From Noviherbaspirillum saxi (lineage in GTDB: Bacteria > Pseudomonadota > Gammaproteobacteria > Burkholderiales > Burkholderiaceae_D): a stretch of DNA of 64,000 nucleotides. Shown piece after piece: positions 35,703-48,734 of the stretch (the first letter of the stretch is position 1; each line of letters starts with the position of its first letter). Position numbers and translations under genes: made by a program. The DNA lies in NCBI RefSeq assembly GCF_003591035.1, contig NZ_QYUO01000002.1:558001-622000 (forward strand), given 5' to 3'. The notes beneath the pieces are model-generated. The model had not been told where the DNA came from and made no database searches. It was given only the letters and a program-made list of their open reading frames with translations.

Positions 35703-35782
35703 GACGGTAAATGTGGCGGTAGAATTTGAGACCGGTCGCGGGTGGAACCGTTTACCGTCTTGATACTCTGACGGTAAACGGT
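35703..35782. repeat. Three GACGGTAAA repeats upstream of the integrase stub
   Basis: GACGGTAAA occurs forward at 35703-35711, inverted at 35751-35759 and forward at 35770-35778. The last two extend to a 13-bp inverted repeat (accgtttaccgtc, 35747-35759; gacggtaaacggt, 35770-35782) separated by ten bases. They lie between the guaA terminator and the integrase start, where tyrosine integrases usually bind arm or control sites. Confidence 0.7.
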
Positions 35783-35802
35783 GGGAGACGGAGGCCCAGG
35801 CT

Positions 35803-35868
35803 ATGCCTCTGAGTGATACGAAGCTGAAAAACCTCAAGGCCCGGGATGCGGCGTACAAGGTTGCAGAT
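35803..35868 (+). pseudogene. 5' stub of a P4-type tyrosine integrase
   Basis: Only 22 codons remain: MPLSDTKLKNLKARDAAYKV followed by AD. This is the start of the DUF4102 arm-binding domain of P4-family integrases. After the shared bases gcagat the sequence turns into the reverse strand of an IS110 transposase gene, so the catalytic domain is lost. Position and orientation, just after guaA, match island integrases. Identification rests on a short but distinctive stretch. Confidence 0.7.
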
Positions 35869-36153
35869 CGCTTCAGCATCGGCCGCATCATGCTTGTTGG
35901 TCTTGACATAGGGTTTGAGGAATTGCGACGCCATCAGCTTGACGATATGGCCCAGCGCTTGCAGCTTATGCGCCCAGTAATGTGCGCTGCCGCACGCTTC
36001 CATGCCGATGAGGCAACGCAGCAGGTTGGTAACGAAAGTTGCCATCTGACTGCGCTTGAGCTGCTTCCTGAGGGCAACTTTGCCATGCACATCCACTCCA
36101 TGAACCTGGAACACGCTTTTTGCCAAATCGATACCAATTGTCGTAAGCTGCAT
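35863..36153 (-). pseudogene. N-terminal fragment of an IS110-family transposase
   Basis: From the ATG at 36153 (with aaggag upstream) the protein reads MQLTTIGIDLAKSVFQVHG, then LIGMEACGSAHYWAHKL and VKTNKHDAADAEAIC. This is the start of the DEDD-type IS110 transposase with the first Asp of the catalytic set. It breaks after about 95 codons of an expected ~340, at the junction with the integrase stub, so it is not functional. The open frame runs on into unrelated sequence to 35752. Confidence 0.85.
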
Positions 36154-36274
36154 GGTGGTCGCTCCTTTCGTATAAGTAGTTTTGCCCAACTCTACTTTGG
36201 CACATCGATGCCGTTTCCGGAGGGGCGACCATTCCATTAAATCTGGTATTCACAGCCTCTGAGGCATAGTGTTT

Positions 36275-37168
36275 TCAGGCGGCGAGTTTCTGTTGTTCCA
36301 GTAGATCGTCTTGCACTGGTATTCCATCTTTGAACGGCACGCCGTCAAGCAGCGGACCGATCCTGTCAGCACCGCGAATCCTGCGCCATGACTTCTCCGC
36401 TTCCTCCATCAGCTTGAACGCCAATCCCAGGAACGCCGCCCGCGAGAGGCAGTTGCGTGAGCGTGTGGTCCGATGCCTTACCGTCGCAAACGTTGATTCA
36501 ATCGGATTGGTGGTCCGTACGTGCTGCCAATGTTCGGCCGGGAAGTCATAGAACGCCAGCAAGCTGGTTTTGTCCTGAACGAGCTTGTCGGTCGCTTTCG
36601 GGTACTTCGCGCCATAAGTGGCGATGAATCGGTTGAATGCCGCCATGGCGTCGTCCCTGGTGGCAGCCATAAAGATGTCTTGCATGGCCGCCTTTGCTTT
36701 GGCCTGCTGTGATGCAGGCAAGGCATTTAACACATTCCCCATCTTGTGGAACCAGCAGCGCTGCGCTCTTGTCGCCGGAAACACCTCCTCCAGTGCCGCC
36801 CAGAAGCCCATGGCACCATCGCCGGTGACCAGCAAGGGACCCGCCTGCAAACCACGCGCCTTCAAGTCCAGCAGTACCTCTTGCCATGACGCCTTTGATT
36901 CGCGGAAGCCGTCGGCAATGGCAACACGCTCCTTCCTGCCATCCGGCGTCACACCGATGATCACTAGCAGGCATTGACCATCGGCTCCTTCACTCTTGAC
37001 GCCAGTGTGAATCCCATCGGCCCACCAGTAGACATAGCGGGCCGTACTCAGATCACGCCGGTCCCATTGCCGCCATTCGTCAGACCATTGTGCCTTCAGA
37101 CGGCTGACCACATTGGCCGATAAACCCTTGGCGTCTTCGCCCAGCAGTACTGACAAGGCATCGCTTGT
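36275..37168 (-). pseudogene. IS256-family (mutator-type) transposase, N-terminally truncated
   Basis: About 297 codons are recognisable, from TSDALSVLLGEDAKGLSA to DDLLEQQKLAA at the C terminus. All three catalytic residues appear to be present: Asp in YVYWWADGIHTG, Asp in LLVTGDGAMGFWAALEEVF, and Glu in RTTNPIESTFATVRHRT; the RCWFHK motif is also there. Full members have about 400 residues, so roughly the first 100 are missing. The frame stays open up to 37351, but that part runs antisense to an IS630 fragment and is not transposase. No terminal repeats were found. Confidence 0.85.
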
Positions 37169-37221
37169 TTCTGGTCCGGCGTCGGCAACAGGCTCAAGAC
37201 TTTCAAGCATTCTTGCGCCTG

Positions 37222-37563
37222 ATGCGGCTCCATTATCGTGGCTCCCAAGTTGCGACGGTACTCGATAGCCACAAGAGTCATAACGCGCATGCTTCGTAGC
37301 TAATGGCAGCACGCCTGGGTATCCGGCTACTGTTGTTACCCAAACGTGCACCGGAGCTCAACCCGATGGGTACGCTATGGGGACAGGGCAAGGATGCTAT
37401 CTGCGCGAATAAACAATTCACCTCGATCGACGATCAGGTTGCAGCGTTCATCGATCACCTGAACGGGCTATTGGACCATGAAGCACTGCAAACATCAGGC
37501 ATGCGATCACGACGATTCTGGCTCAGGCGCGTAGCGGAAAAGAACTTTTGCTCACCTGCTTAG
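37222..37563 (+). pseudogene. C-terminal fragment of an IS630-family transposase
   Basis: The clear part starts at 37303: MAARLGIRLLLLPKRAPELN then PMGTLWGQGKD, containing the Pro-Glu-Leu-Asn catalytic-Glu motif of the IS630/DDE_3 group, and it ends RFWLRRVAEKNFCSPA. Upstream in the same frame, VLDSHKSHNAHAS followed by a TAG at 37297 looks like the preceding domain with the second Asp, so the fragment is also internally stopped. The 5' limit is approximate. Confidence 0.75.
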
Positions 37564-37706
37564 AATGAATACGTTCCGGTTGACCGTAGCCGCTTTTCAC
37601 AAGTTTTGTTGCCCTTAACCTGCTAGCCTTTGATTTCCTTGCCACCCGGGGACCGTGAAAGCACCGCCCGGCCGCACTCCGTTATCCACCTTCTGGAGTT
37701 CTTGTC

Positions 37707-38309
37707 TTGCCTTTGCCTGCTACAGCATCTGACAGGGAGCTTGCCCATTCCCGGACTATTTCGTTCAAGGGTTACAAACGCGTCGACGGTCTTTGGGATG
37801 TCGAGGGGCATCTGCTAGATGTTCGCCCGCAAGAAGCAGCGTGGCCCGGCGGCGGGCGGGCAGCGAACGAACCAATCCATAGCATGTTCTTGCGCCTGAC
37901 AGTCGATGAGACGGGTGTGATCAAGGACGTGGCGGCGTCGACAGACGCCTCTCCCTTCGAAGGCATGTGCGGCAAGATCGTATCGGTTTACACCACCCTT
38001 GTCGGTACACGCGTGGGTACCGGATTCCGTCGGAACGTCCTGCAGCTAGTCGGGGACCTGAATGGTTGCACCCATATGACCGAACTGCTGCTCGGCATGG
38101 GAACTGCCGTGCTTCAAACCCTGGCCGGTGAGATCCCACTGCAGCCAGACAGAAAACCATTCAATTTAGATGGCTGTCACGCGCTCGATACCTCGGGTGA
38201 AATCGTGGCGAAGTTTTATCCCCTCTGGTATCGGGCACGCGCTGTTTCCGATTCCGTAAAGAATGATGTAGTCACCCCTTCTCAGGACCGATGGCAAATC
38301 CAGCAATAG
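37707..38309 (+). CDS. DUF2889-family protein
   Basis: A 200-aa product starting at a TTG with GGAG eight bases upstream. It shows the DUF2889 pattern: SFKGYKRVDGLWDVEGHLLDV, PIHSMFLRLTVDETGVIKDV, AASTDASPFEGMC, and NGCTHMTELL near residue 115. The role of this family is unknown to me; relatives often stand beside acyl-CoA metabolism genes, as here. It is the first intact gene after the transposase fragments and lies about 190 bases before the transporter genes. Confidence 0.8.
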   Translation: MPLPATASDRELAHSRTISFKGYKRVDGLWDVEGHLLDVRPQEAAWPGGGRAANEPIHSMFLRLTVDETGVIKDVAASTDASPFEGMCGKIVSVYTTLVGTRVGTGFRRNVLQLVGDLNGCTHMTELLLGMGTAVLQTLAGEIPLQPDRKPFNLDGCHALDTSGEIVAKFYPLWYRARAVSDSVKNDVVTPSQDRWQIQQ

Positions 38310-38496
38310 CAGATTTACGCAAGACGGTCCGCTGTTCGTGACATATCGTTCACTCATCTTCCGGTTTCCGGACCGGTAAGGCTCCGCAAGGCCACAGGCT
38401 AGACGGGCTCCTCCTGCGGGAGGGACACGGATCCGGCTTTGCAGAACAATAAATGCGGGCGGCGCATATGCCGCTTAAGCAATCCAGGAGACGACT

Positions 38497-39372
38497 TTGT
38501 TACTACTTCAGCTCATCATATCGGGCGTGGCATTGGGGTGCATTTACGCGCTAATTGCCCTCGGCTTCGTTCTCATTTATAAAGCGACAGAAACGGTCAA
38601 CTTTGCGCAAGGCGAGCTGATGATGCTCGGCGCGTTCTGCGGACTTATACTTATTCAGGTAGCGGGCCTGCCGTTTCCCCTTGCAATCGCCATTGCCGTC
38701 GCTGGCATGGCCGGCTTCGGCGCATTGGTCGAACGTGCAGTCATCCGTCCCATACTTGGCCAACCGCAATTCACCGTGGTCATGCTTACCATCGGCGCAG
38801 GTTATGTCAGCCGTGGCCTGATGACCATGGTGCCGACTTTGGGGACAGAGACACACGCATTCCCGGTTCCGTACAAGGGCGTGGTCTGGAACATAGGCAG
38901 CGCGGTGCTCAGTGCAGAGCAGGTCGTCGTCATCATCGTCACCGGGCTTCTCTGCGCCGGTCTCTATCTGATGTTTAAGTACAGCAAATTAGGCATCGCG
39001 ATGCAGGCGTCGTCACAAAATCAGCTCGCCGCCTATTACATGGGTATTCCCGTGAGGCGACTGAACGGCGTGGTGTGGGGGCTGTCCGCCGCCGTGGCAA
39101 CGATTGCAGGCCTGTTGCTTGCCCCGATTACCTTTGTCCACGTGAACATGGGCTTCATTGGCCTCAAGGCCTTTCCTGCCGCCGTGGTAGGCGGATTCGG
39201 CAGCCTGCCCGGGGCGATTGTCGGCGGACTGATCATCGGTGTCGTCGAGTCGCTCGCGGGCTTCTATCTTCCCGAGGGAATCAAGGACATCGCTGCGTAC
39301 ATCGTTGTTCTGATTATGTTGATGGTAAAGCCGAACGGCCTGTTCGGTGAAAACATGCGCAAGAAAGTATAG
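38497..39372 (+). CDS. livH: LivH-type ABC transporter permease
   Basis: A 291-aa inner-membrane permease of the branched-chain amino acid / HAAT family. It has about eight hydrophobic segments and the signatures IALGFVLIYKATETVNFAQGE and KAFPAAVVGGFGSLPGAIVGGLIIG. The TTG start has GGAG six bases upstream. It opens a run of four ABC genes followed by acyl-CoA genes. That context suggests the substrate is a carboxylic acid rather than an amino acid, which is inference. Confidence 0.92.
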   Translation: MLLLQLIISGVALGCIYALIALGFVLIYKATETVNFAQGELMMLGAFCGLILIQVAGLPFPLAIAIAVAGMAGFGALVERAVIRPILGQPQFTVVMLTIGAGYVSRGLMTMVPTLGTETHAFPVPYKGVVWNIGSAVLSAEQVVVIIVTGLLCAGLYLMFKYSKLGIAMQASSQNQLAAYYMGIPVRRLNGVVWGLSAAVATIAGLLLAPITFVHVNMGFIGLKAFPAAVVGGFGSLPGAIVGGLIIGVVESLAGFYLPEGIKDIAAYIVVLIMLMVKPNGLFGENMRKKV

Positions 39373-39380
39373 GGCGAGCC

Positions 39381-40457
39381 ATGAGATTCCTGTTTAAGAC
39401 TGATTATCAACAAGACACTCGACTGGTCAAGCACGGCGGCCAAGGTTTCTGGTACGGCACACTGCTGCTTGTAATGGCTGCAGCCCCGGTAATCTTGCCG
39501 AGCTATTGGGTGTCCCAGCTCTCGTTCGTGCTGATCTATGCCATCGCCGGCCTGGGACTGATGGTGCTGGCCGGGTTCACCGGACTACTGTCAATCGGCC
39601 ACGCGGCCTTCCTCGGGGTGGGTGCATATACGGCTGCCTTCCTCGCCGGTGCCGGTATGCCGCTTCCGGTATCGTTGCTCGCGGCAGCCGTGCTATCGGC
39701 CGCGGCGGGCGTCGTCATCGGCCTTCCTGCGCTTCGTGTGAAAGGCATTTACCTCGCCATCGCCACCCTGGCTTTCGGCTTCATCGTCGAGGAGGGTATG
39801 GCCCGTTGGGAAAGTGTCACCGGCGGCAACAACGGCAAGGCGGTCAAGGCCGCCAGCATGCTTGGCTTTCCGCTCAATACCGAGCAGTCGTTCTATTACA
39901 CATGCTTAATCATCTGTGTACTGGTGACGCTTGGCGTACTGAACCTGCTGCGTTCATCCACCGGTCGTGCTTTTGTGGCGATTCGTGACTCGGAGATTTC
40001 CGCGCAAAGCATGGGAATCAATTTGTCCCGTTACAAGACGGTGTCGTTCGCGTTCTCTGCAGCACTAGTCGGTATCGCGGGGGCGTTATATGCGCACAAG
40101 CTGCGCTTCATATCGCCTGAACAGTTCGGGATCTTGCAATCCATTGACTTGCTGCTGCTGGTCGTTGTTGGCGGGCTCGGTTCGGTGCACGGCGCCTTCC
40201 TTGGGGCCATCTTCCTGATCACGATGCCGCAGCTAATCGCGCTCAGCAAAGACTGGCTTCCTCCGGCCATCTCCCAGGCGGCTGGCATGCAGGCGGTGGT
40301 ATACGGCCTCGTTCTGATGGCTTTCGTGCTGTTCGAGCCGCAAGGGCTGTACGGTCGCTGGATGAAGATGCGCACCTATCTCGAACTTTTCCCGTTCTAC
40401 CGCCGCGGCATGTTCAAGAGGCAAAAATCCTTTCAAAAATCCGAACGCCTCAAATGA
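39381..40457 (+). CDS. livM: LivM-type ABC transporter permease
   Basis: A 358-aa second permease of the same transporter, eight bases after livH. Hydrophobic segments run from about residue 25 to 330, with the LivM marks [39 protein letters not shown] and [20 protein letters not shown] basic soluble tail of some 40 residues ([20 protein letters not shown]) follows, longer than in the E. coli protein. It overlaps livG by four bases. Confidence 0.93.
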   Translation: MRFLFKTDYQQDTRLVKHGGQGFWYGTLLLVMAAAPVILPSYWVSQLSFVLIYAIAGLGLMVLAGFTGLLSIGHAAFLGVGAYTAAFLAGAGMPLPVSLLAAAVLSAAAGVVIGLPALRVKGIYLAIATLAFGFIVEEGMARWESVTGGNNGKAVKAASMLGFPLNTEQSFYYTCLIICVLVTLGVLNLLRSSTGRAFVAIRDSEISAQSMGINLSRYKTVSFAFSAALVGIAGALYAHKLRFISPEQFGILQSIDLLLLVVVGGLGSVHGAFLGAIFLITMPQLIALSKDWLPPAISQAAGMQAVVYGLVLMAFVLFEPQGLYGRWMKMRTYLELFPFYRRGMFKRQKSFQKSERLK

Positions 40458-41269
40458 TGGAGCCGCTACCGATGACCAATGTTCTCTTATCTGTCAAGGA
40501 CCTGTCAGTCCATTTCGGCGGGGTACGTGCTGTCCATAACGTCAGCTTCGATGTGCGGCGTGGGGAGGTATTCACGCTAATTGGTCCGAACGGCGCTGGC
40601 AAGACGACTGTGTTTAATCTTATCAGTCGCATTTATACGGCGACCTCCGGGAGAATCACGTTCAACGGCCAAGACCTGACCTCTACTCCGCCCTATGCCG
40701 TCGCCACGCTGGGCATTGCGCGTACCTTCCAGAACATCGAGCTGTTTGAACATGCAACCGTGCTGCAGAATCTGCTGATCGGCTACCACGCGCACCGGAC
40801 CTCAAGCTTCTGGAGCGACCTGCTGTTTGCGCCCCGTACGCAGCGCTCCGAACTGGCGGCACGGACCAAGGCCGAAGAAGTAATTGAACTGCTGAACTTG
40901 CAGCATTACCGAGATTCGCTCGTAGCAGGCCTGCCTTACGGCACACGCAAAGTGGTCGAGCTCGGACGCGCGCTCTGTTCCGGTCCGAAGCTGATCCTCC
41001 TTGATGAGCCATCCTCAGGCTTGAATGTCGAGGAAACCGAGGACATGGCGTGGTGGATCCGGGACATCAAGGATGAGCTCGGCATCACCGTCCTCATGGT
41101 CGAGCACGACATGACGCTGGTGTCACGCGTGTCCGACCGCGTGCTTGCGATGAACCAGGGCGAAGTCCTCGCACTGGGATCGCCACGCGAAGTCCAGTCG
41201 CATCCCGGCGTCGTCGAGGCGTATCTTGGGACGATCGACGATGTATCCAACCTCAGGAGGGTTGCATGA
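40454..41269 (+). CDS. livG: LivG-type ABC transporter ATP-binding protein
   Basis: A 271-aa ATPase subunit: Walker [14 protein letters not shown], the LivG-type insertion around [16 protein letters not shown], signature region [15 protein letters not shown], and Walker [13 protein letters not shown]. The start chosen overlaps the livM stop (ATGA); the ATG at 40472 ([17 protein letters not shown]) has GGAG about nine bases upstream and is an equally good choice. It overlaps livF by four bases. Confidence 0.94.
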   Translation: MMEPLPMTNVLLSVKDLSVHFGGVRAVHNVSFDVRRGEVFTLIGPNGAGKTTVFNLISRIYTATSGRITFNGQDLTSTPPYAVATLGIARTFQNIELFEHATVLQNLLIGYHAHRTSSFWSDLLFAPRTQRSELAARTKAEEVIELLNLQHYRDSLVAGLPYGTRKVVELGRALCSGPKLILLDEPSSGLNVEETEDMAWWIRDIKDELGITVLMVEHDMTLVSRVSDRVLAMNQGEVLALGSPREVQSHPGVVEAYLGTIDDVSNLRRVA

Positions 41270-42051
41270 ACGCCGCCATTGACAACACGGTACTCAAACT
41301 GTCCAACGTGGAAAGCGCCTACGGGCCGGTGAAAGCCATTCGCGGCGTCAGCCTGAAGGTACGCAAAGGGGAAATCGCGACGGTACTTGGCTCCAACGGC
41401 GCCGGTAAAAGTACGATCCTTAAGACGATCTCCGGCGTGCTCGATCCGACCAAAGGCAATGTGGAATACCAGGACACCGATATCACGTCTTGGGACCCCG
41501 CAAATATTGTTCGCAAGGGGATCAGCCACGTACCGGAGGGCCGGGAAGTCTTCGCGCTATTGTCGGTACGCGACAACCTGACCATGGGCGCGTTTACCCG
41601 GAAAGACCGGGATGGCGTGGCGCGCGATATGGAAAAGGTGTTTTCCTATTTTCCTATCCTTAAGGAGCGAGCGGAGCAGAACGCAGGGCTGCTCTCCGGC
41701 GGTCAGCAGCAAATGCTGGCCATCTCCCGCGCGCTGATGGCTAATCCGGAAGTGATCCTTCTCGACGAGCCTAGCCTGGGTCTGAGTCCAAAACTGACAA
41801 AGGAAATTTTCGAGATCGTGGTCCGGATCAATCGCGAGCGCGGGACCACAATCCTTCTAGTCGAGCAGAACGCGAACATGGCACTGAATGCGGCGGATTA
41901 CGGTTACGTTCTGGAGAACGGCAGGATCGTGATGGAGGATACCTGCGAACGCCTGCGCGAAAAAGAAGACATCAAGGAGTTCTATCTCGGGATGAAGGAT
42001 AGCGGTGTGCGGGGTGAACGGCGCTGGAAGAAAAAGAAGACCTGGCGCTAA
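41266..42051 (+). CDS. livF: LivF-type ABC transporter ATP-binding protein
   Basis: A 261-aa second ATPase: Walker A GSNGAGKSTILKTISG, the LivF hallmark HVPEGREVFALLSVRDNL, signature LLSGGQQQMLAISRAL and Walker B VILLDEPSLGLSP. The last 12 residues are very basic (GERRWKKKKTWR), beyond the usual LivF end. It completes a permease-permease-ATPase-ATPase set; the binding protein is probably the gene at 54412. Confidence 0.94.
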   Translation: MNAAIDNTVLKLSNVESAYGPVKAIRGVSLKVRKGEIATVLGSNGAGKSTILKTISGVLDPTKGNVEYQDTDITSWDPANIVRKGISHVPEGREVFALLSVRDNLTMGAFTRKDRDGVARDMEKVFSYFPILKERAEQNAGLLSGGQQQMLAISRALMANPEVILLDEPSLGLSPKLTKEIFEIVVRINRERGTTILLVEQNANMALNAADYGYVLENGRIVMEDTCERLREKEDIKEFYLGMKDSGVRGERRWKKKKTWR

Positions 42052-42081
42052 TCGATACCAACGTTAACCAACACTTCGAAC

Positions 42082-45956
<3,875 letters not shown>

Positions 45957-45987
45957 CTGACCGTCGTTTCCACTCATTATTCATTCT

Positions 45988-47787
45988 ATGGACAAGTTCA
46001 TCCATCATCGCAACTTGGAGTTTCTGCTGTACGAACTCCTCGACACCGAAGCCCTGCTGCAGCGTCCGCGCTACCACGAGCAGTCGCGCGACGTGTACGA
46101 TTCAATTCTCGAGACGGCGCGTAACATCGCACGGAAATATTTGGCCCCGCACTACCAGAAGGGCGATGCCAACGAGCCGGAGTATGTCGATGGCACAACC
46201 CGCCTGATCCCGGAGACCAAGGTGGCCTGGGACGTAATCCGCGATGCCGGATTCCTGGCAGCGCATTGCGATGAAGCAGAAGGCGGCTTGCAGTTGCCGG
46301 AGGTGATCTTCCGGTCTGCGACGGCTTATTTCCATGCCGCTAACGGTCCGACCACCTGGTATCCGTTTCTGACCATTGGCGTCATTAACCTTATCCGTGC
46401 ATTCGGGTCGCAAGAGCAGAAAGAACGCTATCTCGGCGCACTCATGGAAGGACGCTTTGCCGGCACGATGGCCTTAACCGAGCCTGGACAAGGATCAGCG
46501 CTGGCCGACATAAAGACACGTGCCGAGTTGCAGGATGATGGCACCTGGCGGATTTTCGGGCAGAAAATGTTTATCTCTGCCGGAGAGCATGACCTGACCG
46601 GTAACATCATCCATATGGTATTGGCGAAGACGAAGGGTGCACCGCCCGGCGTCAAGGGCATCTCTCTGTTCATCGTGCCGAAATTCGTAGTTGGCGACGA
46701 TGGCGTGCCAGGCGCCCGCAATGACGTCGCACTGGCCGGCCTGCTCCACAAGATGGGCTCCCGTAATACCAGCTCAACAGTGCTAAGCTTTGGCGAAAAG
46801 GGCGGTGCTGTCGGCTACCTGATCGGTGGCATCGGCAGCGGCTTGGCCTGCATGTTCCAGATGATGAACGAGGCACGCATCGGTGTCGGCATGAATGCCG
46901 CTGCACTGGCGAGCCGCGGCTACCTGTATTCCCTGGACTATGCGCGCGACCGTTCGCAGGGAAGGCTGCCATCGAACAAGGATCCGGTGTCGCCGCAAGT
47001 CCCGTTGGTCGCCCATCCGGATGTGCGGCGTATGCTGTTGGCACAAAAAGCCTACGCTGAAGGGGCGCTCGCGCTCTGCCTGTACGCCAGTTCCCTATTT
47101 GAAGACGAGCATACGCATCCGGATGAAAGCCGGCGCGTGTCCGCCGGAGTCTTGCTCGGTTTGCTGACGCCGGTGGTCAAGAGCTGGTCGGCGCGCTACG
47201 GCTGCGAGGCCAATGAACTGGCGATCCAGGTGCTTGGTGGATCCGGATATATCCGCGAGCATCCTGTCGAACAGCTGTACCGAGACCAGCGCCTGAACCC
47301 GATCCATGAAGGCGCCGAGGGCATCCACGGCATTGACCTGCTCGCGCGCAAGGTGACCCTGCGTGACGGCGAGGCCCTCCGTCTGTTTACCGAACAGGTC
47401 CGCAGGACTGGAGCAGAGGCCGAACAGGTGCTCTCGGTTTCCCGTCATGCCCACGCGTTGCGGCGACAACTCGATGCTTTGCTGGCTGTGACGGATGGGA
47501 TCACGGCACTGGCGCGCAACGATCCGGACAAAGGACTGGCAAACGCGACTGTCTATCTTGATGCCTTTGGTCGCGTAACCGTGGCGTGGCTATGGCTGAG
47601 CCAGGGACTGGTCGCGGCGCGGGCACTGGAAGGTAGTCCGAATGACGCCGACAGACTGTTCTACAAGGGGAAATTACAGGCAGCAGCGTACTACTTCGAC
47701 TGGGAATTACCTCAGGTCGAGCCCCAGTGGCGCCTCCTGACCGAGGGCAACAGCATTCCCTACGACATGATGGATACCTGGTATTGA
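45988..47787 (+). CDS. Acyl-CoA dehydrogenase, 599-aa C-terminally extended type
   Basis: A 599-aa flavoprotein of the DmdC/FadE5-like branch: FAD- and substrate-binding blocks FAGTMALTEPGQGSALADI and FGQKMFISAGEHDL, then VLGGSGYIREHPVEQLYRDQ and the catalytic-Glu position in NPIHEGAEGIHG. The extra C-terminal domain (about 450-599) is normal for this branch. It makes the 2-enoyl-CoA in the first oxidation step; chain length preference is unknown. It lies 31 bases after fadH. Confidence 0.92.
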   Translation: MDKFIHHRNLEFLLYELLDTEALLQRPRYHEQSRDVYDSILETARNIARKYLAPHYQKGDANEPEYVDGTTRLIPETKVAWDVIRDAGFLAAHCDEAEGGLQLPEVIFRSATAYFHAANGPTTWYPFLTIGVINLIRAFGSQEQKERYLGALMEGRFAGTMALTEPGQGSALADIKTRAELQDDGTWRIFGQKMFISAGEHDLTGNIIHMVLAKTKGAPPGVKGISLFIVPKFVVGDDGVPGARNDVALAGLLHKMGSRNTSSTVLSFGEKGGAVGYLIGGIGSGLACMFQMMNEARIGVGMNAAALASRGYLYSLDYARDRSQGRLPSNKDPVSPQVPLVAHPDVRRMLLAQKAYAEGALALCLYASSLFEDEHTHPDESRRVSAGVLLGLLTPVVKSWSARYGCEANELAIQVLGGSGYIREHPVEQLYRDQRLNPIHEGAEGIHGIDLLARKVTLRDGEALRLFTEQVRRTGAEAEQVLSVSRHAHALRRQLDALLAVTDGITALARNDPDKGLANATVYLDAFGRVTVAWLWLSQGLVAARALEGSPNDADRLFYKGKLQAAAYYFDWELPQVEPQWRLLTEGNSIPYDMMDTWY

Positions 47788-47805
47788 GACACGGAGGAGG
47801 GAACG

Positions 47806-48633
47806 ATGGCTTTGCAGGACCTGAACTTTGAGACACTGCACGTTCGGTTGGACGGCGCACTTGCACGGATTGAGCTGCATCGACCGGACAAGGCAAACGC
47901 CATCAATGCAAAGATGTGGCGGGAGTTGCGCGAAGCGATGCACTGGCTCGATCGCACTGACGAGGCGCGCGTGGGTATCATCAGTGGGGCTGGTCGTTTC
48001 TTCACCGCTGGCATCGACCTGGAAATGCTGGATGACTTGCGCCGCTTCACGCGTGAGGAGTGCCGGGGACGAGCGGGGGAAAAGCTGCGGCTGTCCATCC
48101 TCGAGCTGCAGGACACCATCACCGCGGTTGAGCGCTGCCGGAAGCCGGTGATCGCCTCCGTGCACGCCGCCTGCATTGGCGGCGGGATCGACCTGATCAG
48201 TGCATGTGATCTGCGCTATTGCAGCGAGCAGGCATGGTTTTCTGTTAAGGAAGTCGATGTCGGCCTGGTTGCGGATGTGGGTACCTTACAGCGTCTGCCC
48301 AAACTGGTGGGCGAAGGCATGGCGCGCGAGTTGTCCTACACGGCACGTCGCGTTGATGGCTGTGAAGCCGAACAGATACGGCTGGTGAACCGCTGCTACG
48401 CTGACAAAGACGCCCTCGACCGTGCCGTCGATGACATCGCCCGCGACATTGCTGCCAAGTCGCCGCTCGCCATCCGCGGCACGAAGGAAATGATTACCTA
48501 TGTCCGCGATCATCCGGTCGCGGATGGACTGAACTATATCGCGACCTGGAATGCGGCAATGCTGCTGTCCAATGACCTGGATGAAGCGCTGGCCGCGGTG
48601 AAGGAACGCAGGGTGGCGGTATTCCGTGACTAG
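47806..48633 (+). CDS. Delta3,5-delta2,4-dienoyl-CoA isomerase (ECH1-like, crotonase family)
   Basis: A 275-aa crotonase-fold protein: GAGRFFTAGIDLEML, CIGGGIDLISACDLRYC and VKEVDVGLVADVGTLQRLPK. The acidic triad Asp129, Glu149, Asp157 has exactly the spacing of Asp176, Glu196, Asp204 in mammalian ECH1, which marks dienoyl-CoA isomerases rather than plain hydratases. Such enzymes shift double bonds from odd positions into substrates for FadH, whose gene is two upstream. It closes the livH-led run. Confidence 0.88.
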   Translation: MALQDLNFETLHVRLDGALARIELHRPDKANAINAKMWRELREAMHWLDRTDEARVGIISGAGRFFTAGIDLEMLDDLRRFTREECRGRAGEKLRLSILELQDTITAVERCRKPVIASVHAACIGGGIDLISACDLRYCSEQAWFSVKEVDVGLVADVGTLQRLPKLVGEGMARELSYTARRVDGCEAEQIRLVNRCYADKDALDRAVDDIARDIAAKSPLAIRGTKEMITYVRDHPVADGLNYIATWNAAMLLSNDLDEALAAVKERRVAVFRD

Positions 48634-48698
48634 AGTGGTGTCGTACTGACCGTGCAGGGCGTTTCGTACACGGGCACGTTAAACGCACCGTAAGGCCT

Positions 48699-48724
48699 CG
48701 GAGCGGGACCGCAGTGCCGCTCCG
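48699..48724. terminator. Hairpin between convergent operons
   Basis: cggagcgg (48699-48706) and ccgctccg (48717-48724), 10-base loop, midway between the convergent isomerase and acyl-CoA dehydrogenase genes. No T-run, so termination is only suggested by position. Confidence 0.4.
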
Positions 48725-48734
48725 ACATGCATCG

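Noticed and set aside
36275..37351. Complete 358-codon transposase gene
   Set aside because: The first ~60 codons are antisense to an IS630 fragment and unlike IS256; the true gene has lost its N terminus.
38310..38496. Search for a regulator site or small RNA before livH
   Set aside because: Short GC-rich inverted stretches exist, but no TNGTNNNACNA site, T-run or promoter with both boxes could be supported.
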